Source: LMUY01 sp964242215
GTDB taxonomy: Bacteria; Pseudomonadota; Alphaproteobacteria; Acetobacterales; Acetobacteraceae
Reading direction: 5' to 3'
NCBI GenBank assembly: GCA_964242215.1
Contig: CAXTCJ010000002.1
Span: forward strand, 1 to 64,000
DNA: 64,000 nt
A model generated the notes under the pieces. It searched no databases. It saw nothing but the letters and a program-made list of their open reading frames with translations, and was not told the DNA's origin. Below are positions 61,365 through 64,000 of this stretch, in pieces; positions within the stretch are counted from its first letter, which is position 1; every line of letters starts with the position of its first letter. The translations under genes were made by a program, and so were the position numbers.

Positions 61365-62222
61365 ATGTCGAAAACTGTCAAAGCCACAAACGTTGCAGGT
61401 GAACACCGGCCTGTTCTGTTCATCACAGTCGGGCGTCAAAGGGTCGGTAAGACGACTTTTATGAACGTATTGATCCAGGCGCTGCGGCAGCAGGGCGCCG
61501 AGATCGCAATCTGGAATGCCGACCAGCTGAACACCACCCACAACCTGGCGGTTTTCCACGGTGACGCTTTGCAGCCGAAGTCGTCGGACTTCGAGGATGG
61601 CAAGGCGTGGCTGGAGGAGAGAATCGAGGATCAGATGGAAGGGCAGTATGACGTCATGCTTGACGTCGGAGGCGGCGAGACGCCGTTAAGCCGCCTCGTC
61701 CGTGAAGTTCCAATTGTCAGGAGCGCGGCCCGGCAAGGCATCCGCGTAGTGCTAGCTCACGTCATCGGACCGGATCAGGCGGACGTGGACTACCTCAAGC
61801 ACTACATGAAAAACGATCTCTTCGCCCCCGAAGCCACGCTCATCGTGTTGAATGGTGGACTCGTTCTCTCAGGTCGCTCAATTGCGGGCGCCTTCGCCGA
61901 GGTAAGGGAGCATCCGGTTATTAAAGAGGCGATCAGCCGGGGAGCCCGCTTGGCGGTGATGCCGGCGCTGACCTGCATGTCCAAAGTGACAGACCGAGGA
62001 CTGACGTTCGATGAGGCTGCCGAAGGTATCTCCAAGGGAAAACTCGGCAGGATGTCATTCCTTGATCAAGAGCGCGTGGCCATCTGGTGGCAGAGGGCCA
62101 TCCCCGAGTTCCTGACGACGATCCCTGCAGACTGGTTGCCGGCGACAACAACGCGCTCGGTCAACACAGAGGCGGCAGTTGAAGCAACAGTCGAAAATGT
62201 GGAGAGCGCTCGTGCCGGATAG
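61365..62222 (+). CDS. ParA/StbB-like P-loop ATPase
   Basis: This 285-aa protein has a P-loop in LFITVGRQRVGKTTFMNVLI (residues 19-38), then YDVMLDVGGGETPLSRLVRE as the Walker B-like strand and a RVVLAHVIGPDQADVDYL block. This fits the MinD/ParA-related StbB/TraL family encoded next to oriT. In R388 StbB is needed for conjugation and plasmid positioning. It starts 3 bp after the previous gene. Confidence 0.75.
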   Translation: MSKTVKATNVAGEHRPVLFITVGRQRVGKTTFMNVLIQALRQQGAEIAIWNADQLNTTHNLAVFHGDALQPKSSDFEDGKAWLEERIEDQMEGQYDVMLDVGGGETPLSRLVREVPIVRSAARQGIRVVLAHVIGPDQADVDYLKHYMKNDLFAPEATLIVLNGGLVLSGRSIAGAFAEVREHPVIKEAISRGARLAVMPALTCMSKVTDRGLTFDEAAEGISKGKLGRMSFLDQERVAIWWQRAIPEFLTTIPADWLPATTTRSVNTEAAVEATVENVESARAG

Positions 62223-62922
62223 CTCCGTCGGGCAACCGAGCAACGAGCGAGGGGTGGTAAAGCGGACCAGTGCTGCGCTGCACGAGGCGGTTGCTGAACT
62301 GCGGGTTGACTTCACCGCACGGACACAGGCCGTGGAGGCGGCCGCCCGGGACTGGGGCATCCGCCCCAGTTACCCAGAAGGCGTGTTCGTCTCTGCCATG
62401 CTCAGGACCCAGGCGGGATTCTCCGACTTGGCACTGTCGCTCGCAGACCTGCTTCAGACAGTGGTATCGGAAGCACGAGCGGCGGCAGAGGATGAGCTGG
62501 CACGCCAGCGCGTTCTAACCCAGCAAACCCGGACTGTGTTGGAAAACGCAAACGACGCGATCCTCAATATGGAAAAAGGTGGGCGCGATGCGCTCGCCAG
62601 GCTGGAGGTCGAGAAGACCAAAGTGACCACGCAGCTAGTCGAGCGGATCGTCCCGGACATGATTCGGGGGGTGAAGGACGCCCTGGTCATCAAGGAACGC
62701 CGTCGCGACCAAAACATGGAGTGGATGCGTGCTCTCGGTGCCGGTGGCATCGCGCTCGCGTTGGTCGTGTCCGGCTATGTGTGGGGCACATGGTCGGACT
62801 GGGGTATGGCGAGCCGAATCGAGAGTGTTGGAGCCGCGGTCGAGCGCTGCCAGGTCACGTCTAAGTGGGCCGATGACAAAGGGCAGCGGCTTTGTCAAAT
62901 CAGCGATTTCCTCAAAAACTGA
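62212..62922 (+). CDS. Coiled-coil membrane protein of the Stb-like operon
   Basis: The GTG at 62212 has GGAGAG upstream and overlaps the ATPase by 11 bp. An upstream ATG (62197) is possible. The protein has a long coiled coil (about 85-160, SEARAAAEDELARQRVLTQQ ...), then one transmembrane helix (GGIALALVVSGYVWGTWSDW) and a short tail with two cysteines. It occupies the stbC position. Function unknown. Confidence 0.65.
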   Translation: MPDSSVGQPSNERGVVKRTSAALHEAVAELRVDFTARTQAVEAAARDWGIRPSYPEGVFVSAMLRTQAGFSDLALSLADLLQTVVSEARAAAEDELARQRVLTQQTRTVLENANDAILNMEKGGRDALARLEVEKTKVTTQLVERIVPDMIRGVKDALVIKERRRDQNMEWMRALGAGGIALALVVSGYVWGTWSDWGMASRIESVGAAVERCQVTSKWADDKGQRLCQISDFLKN

Positions 62923-62929
62923 GGGTGTT

Positions 62930-62939
62930 GGTTCGCTCC
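62930..62939 (+). promoter_or_regulatory. Transfer-regulon motif, copy 13 (GGTTCGCTCC)
   Basis: One base differs from the consensus. It ends 44 nt before the GTG at 62984. Confidence 0.58.
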
Positions 62940-62957
62940 GGCAGCTTGGACGATTGC

Positions 62958-62982
62958 GGTTCACGAAGATGGAGGGTGAACC
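62958..62982 (+). promoter_or_regulatory. Stem-loop presenting a ribosome-binding site
   Basis: GGTTCAC (62958-62964) and GTGAACC (62976-62982) are a perfect 7-bp inverted repeat. The loop contains GGAGG, so a ribosome could be blocked or exposed by folding. Confidence 0.6.
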
Positions 62983-62983
62983 C

Positions 62984-63823
62984 GTGTACAGTTATTATCG
63001 TAGGCCGGAGGGCCGGCGTCACCAGCGGCTTCGGCCTGGCCGGCTGTTAATCACATCCTCGGCGGCGATTGGGCTTTGGACGACCGGGGCACTGGCCGAT
63101 GTTGCGCCGCAAACGATGAGCGGCGTGCCGCAGCAGATTGTGCCCCAAGCGGCTGAGGTCGGATTACCGGCCTTCACAATGCCGACCGGAACCGTATCCT
63201 TATATGGAGGAAGCTCAGGAGCGGGAGGATCGAGTGGAGGCTCAGGGACATCAACGGACAGCAGTGCATTGGACACCATGCTGGCCACCCCTTGGGGCGC
63301 GTCGGCGCAGCAAAGCGCCCAGGCGCTCGGTGTCAATGCCTCAGCGTTGGCGGCAACATGCGTGATGGAGAGTGGCTGTCAAAACGTCTCCGGCACCGGG
63401 ACGATCACTGGGGCCTTCCAGATGACTGCATCTACCTATACAGCCAGCCTTGCATCCGCTCTAGCACAGGACCCGAATTTGGCGACTAATATCGTGCCTG
63501 GACTTGCCGGCCAGAGCGACCCGGCAACTCAGGCGATCGCGGCGGCTGCTTATCTCAAGCAAGGTGCCCAGTATCTGCAGGGTCAAGGTGACGCTAACCC
63601 GACTGTGTTAGACGTTCGCGGATACTACAATTTTGGTCCACAAGGCGGTGCGCAGTTAGCCCAGGCGCAACCTACCGCTTTGATGTCCGACACATTGACC
63701 GGGTACTCTCCCGCGACCTTGGCAAAGAATGGGATCACACCCGGTGAGACTGTCGGTCAGTGGCAAAGTTCAGTCACCTCCAAGATCGGCAACGCGGCAA
63801 GCGCGTCAGTGTTAACCAGTTAA
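62984..63823 (+). CDS. Lysozyme-like/transglycosylase protein of the transfer system
   Basis: The GTG at 62984 with GGAGG 8 bp upstream is preferred to an ATG at 62969. A signal-like helix (LLITSSAAIGLWTTGALA) and a Gly/Ser-rich linker precede a lysozyme-like domain: LGVNASALAATCVMESGC, with the likely catalytic Glu in MESGC, then GTGTITGAFQMTASTYTASL and a YLKQGAQYLQGQGDANPTVL segment. It would open the cell wall. It resembles VirB1-type proteins but differs from the enzyme at 38495, so the system has two. Confidence 0.75.
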   Translation: MYSYYRRPEGRRHQRLRPGRLLITSSAAIGLWTTGALADVAPQTMSGVPQQIVPQAAEVGLPAFTMPTGTVSLYGGSSGAGGSSGGSGTSTDSSALDTMLATPWGASAQQSAQALGVNASALAATCVMESGCQNVSGTGTITGAFQMTASTYTASLASALAQDPNLATNIVPGLAGQSDPATQAIAAAAYLKQGAQYLQGQGDANPTVLDVRGYYNFGPQGGAQLAQAQPTALMSDTLTGYSPATLAKNGITPGETVGQWQSSVTSKIGNAASASVLTS

Positions 63824-63839
63824 TCGAACGGTGATACGA

Positions 63840-64000
63840 ATGTCCAAGTCTTCGGGGTTGTTATTAGCCCTTGCGCTTGTGTCGGGTGCCTCTCAGGCCC
63901 AGGCCGAACAGGTGCATACAGTCAAAACGTTGCCGGGCTATCAGTGCATGGTGTTAGCAAAGCAGTGGGACGGCGAAGGTCCCATGCCATTGCCGGTCTA
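63840..64000 (+). CDS. Exported protein, truncated by the window edge
   Basis: From an ATG at 63840 a signal peptide (LLLALALVSGASQAQA) is followed by a mature part with TLPGYQCMVLAKQWDGEGPM. The 3' end is outside the window. It follows the lysozyme-like gene by 16 bp and is probably co-transcribed. No family can be named from 53 residues. Confidence 0.6.
   Translation, partial: MSKSSGLLLALALVSGASQAQAEQVHTVKTLPGYQCMVLAKQWDGEGPMPLPV

Noticed and set aside
1..64000. tRNA or rRNA genes
   Set aside because: No cloverleaf with a TTC-arm consensus and no rRNA signature was noticed on either strand. A covariance search would be needed to exclude them fully.

Overview
The window is high-GC DNA of a plasmid or integrative conjugative element, most likely from an alphaproteobacterium (perhaps Acetobacteraceae/Rhodospirillales). 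That placement is an inference from the base composition, a GcrA-like regulator and the transposase families. The dominant content is a near-complete type IV secretion/conjugation system of the Dot/Icm (IncI, MPF_I) type joined to a DNA-processing module that looks like the MOBF/Stb type.

Layout. Positions 1-5672 are a three-level nest of mobile DNA: an IS110-family transposase gene is split by an IS66-family element, whose tnpC is split in turn by a large-serine-recombinase element. Positions 5880-11571 hold a minus-strand block that resembles a defence island: a KAP-type P-loop NTPase, a DUF2188-like small protein, a TIR/deoxyribosyltransferase-like protein, a TIGR02391 protein with an RNPLAH (HEPN-type) motif, and a PadR pair. 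Positions 11710-14661 are debris and orphan genes: a resolvase lacking its catalytic N-terminus, a dnaE2 fragment behind a signal-like sequence, and two unknown genes.

Positions 14737-43559 are the transfer apparatus: a DsbC/TrbB-like protein, a TraX-like protein, DotA, a VirB5-like protein, a TcpQ-like protein, regulators, then DotI, DotH, DotG, a DotF-like protein, DotE, DotP-like, DotN, DotO, DotD, DotC, DotB, IcmT, an IcmS-like protein, a lytic transglycosylase, DotM, a DUF2726 protein and DotL. Positions 56968-63823 hold a MOBF relaxase-helicase with a small accessory gene. They diverge from a three-gene operon (small basic protein, ParA/StbB-like ATPase, membrane protein) across an intergenic region with five 11-bp repeats, a likely oriT/partition region.

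The two blocks are tied together by a short motif, CGTTCGC(A/T)CC. It lies in the sense orientation, usually 34-47 nt before the start codon of the first gene of each transfer transcription unit. Fourteen copies were found, and many are followed by an inverted repeat around the ribosome-binding site. This looks like a common promoter/operator or leader element of one regulon and is the most interesting signal here.

Positions 43597-56830, between the two transfer blocks, are accessory cargo: a small kinase, a VOC protein, a MerR-P-loop fusion, an intact IS1182-family element, a PLP enzyme next to a metallophosphoesterase, an actinobacterial-type DapD, a GNAT, a DapF-like protein with both catalytic cysteines replaced by serine, and a phosphodiester glycosidase. 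A dispersed two-module repeat (GTCCGTCAAACGACC ... GGCGGACAC) recurs between these genes and was seen only in this cargo region.
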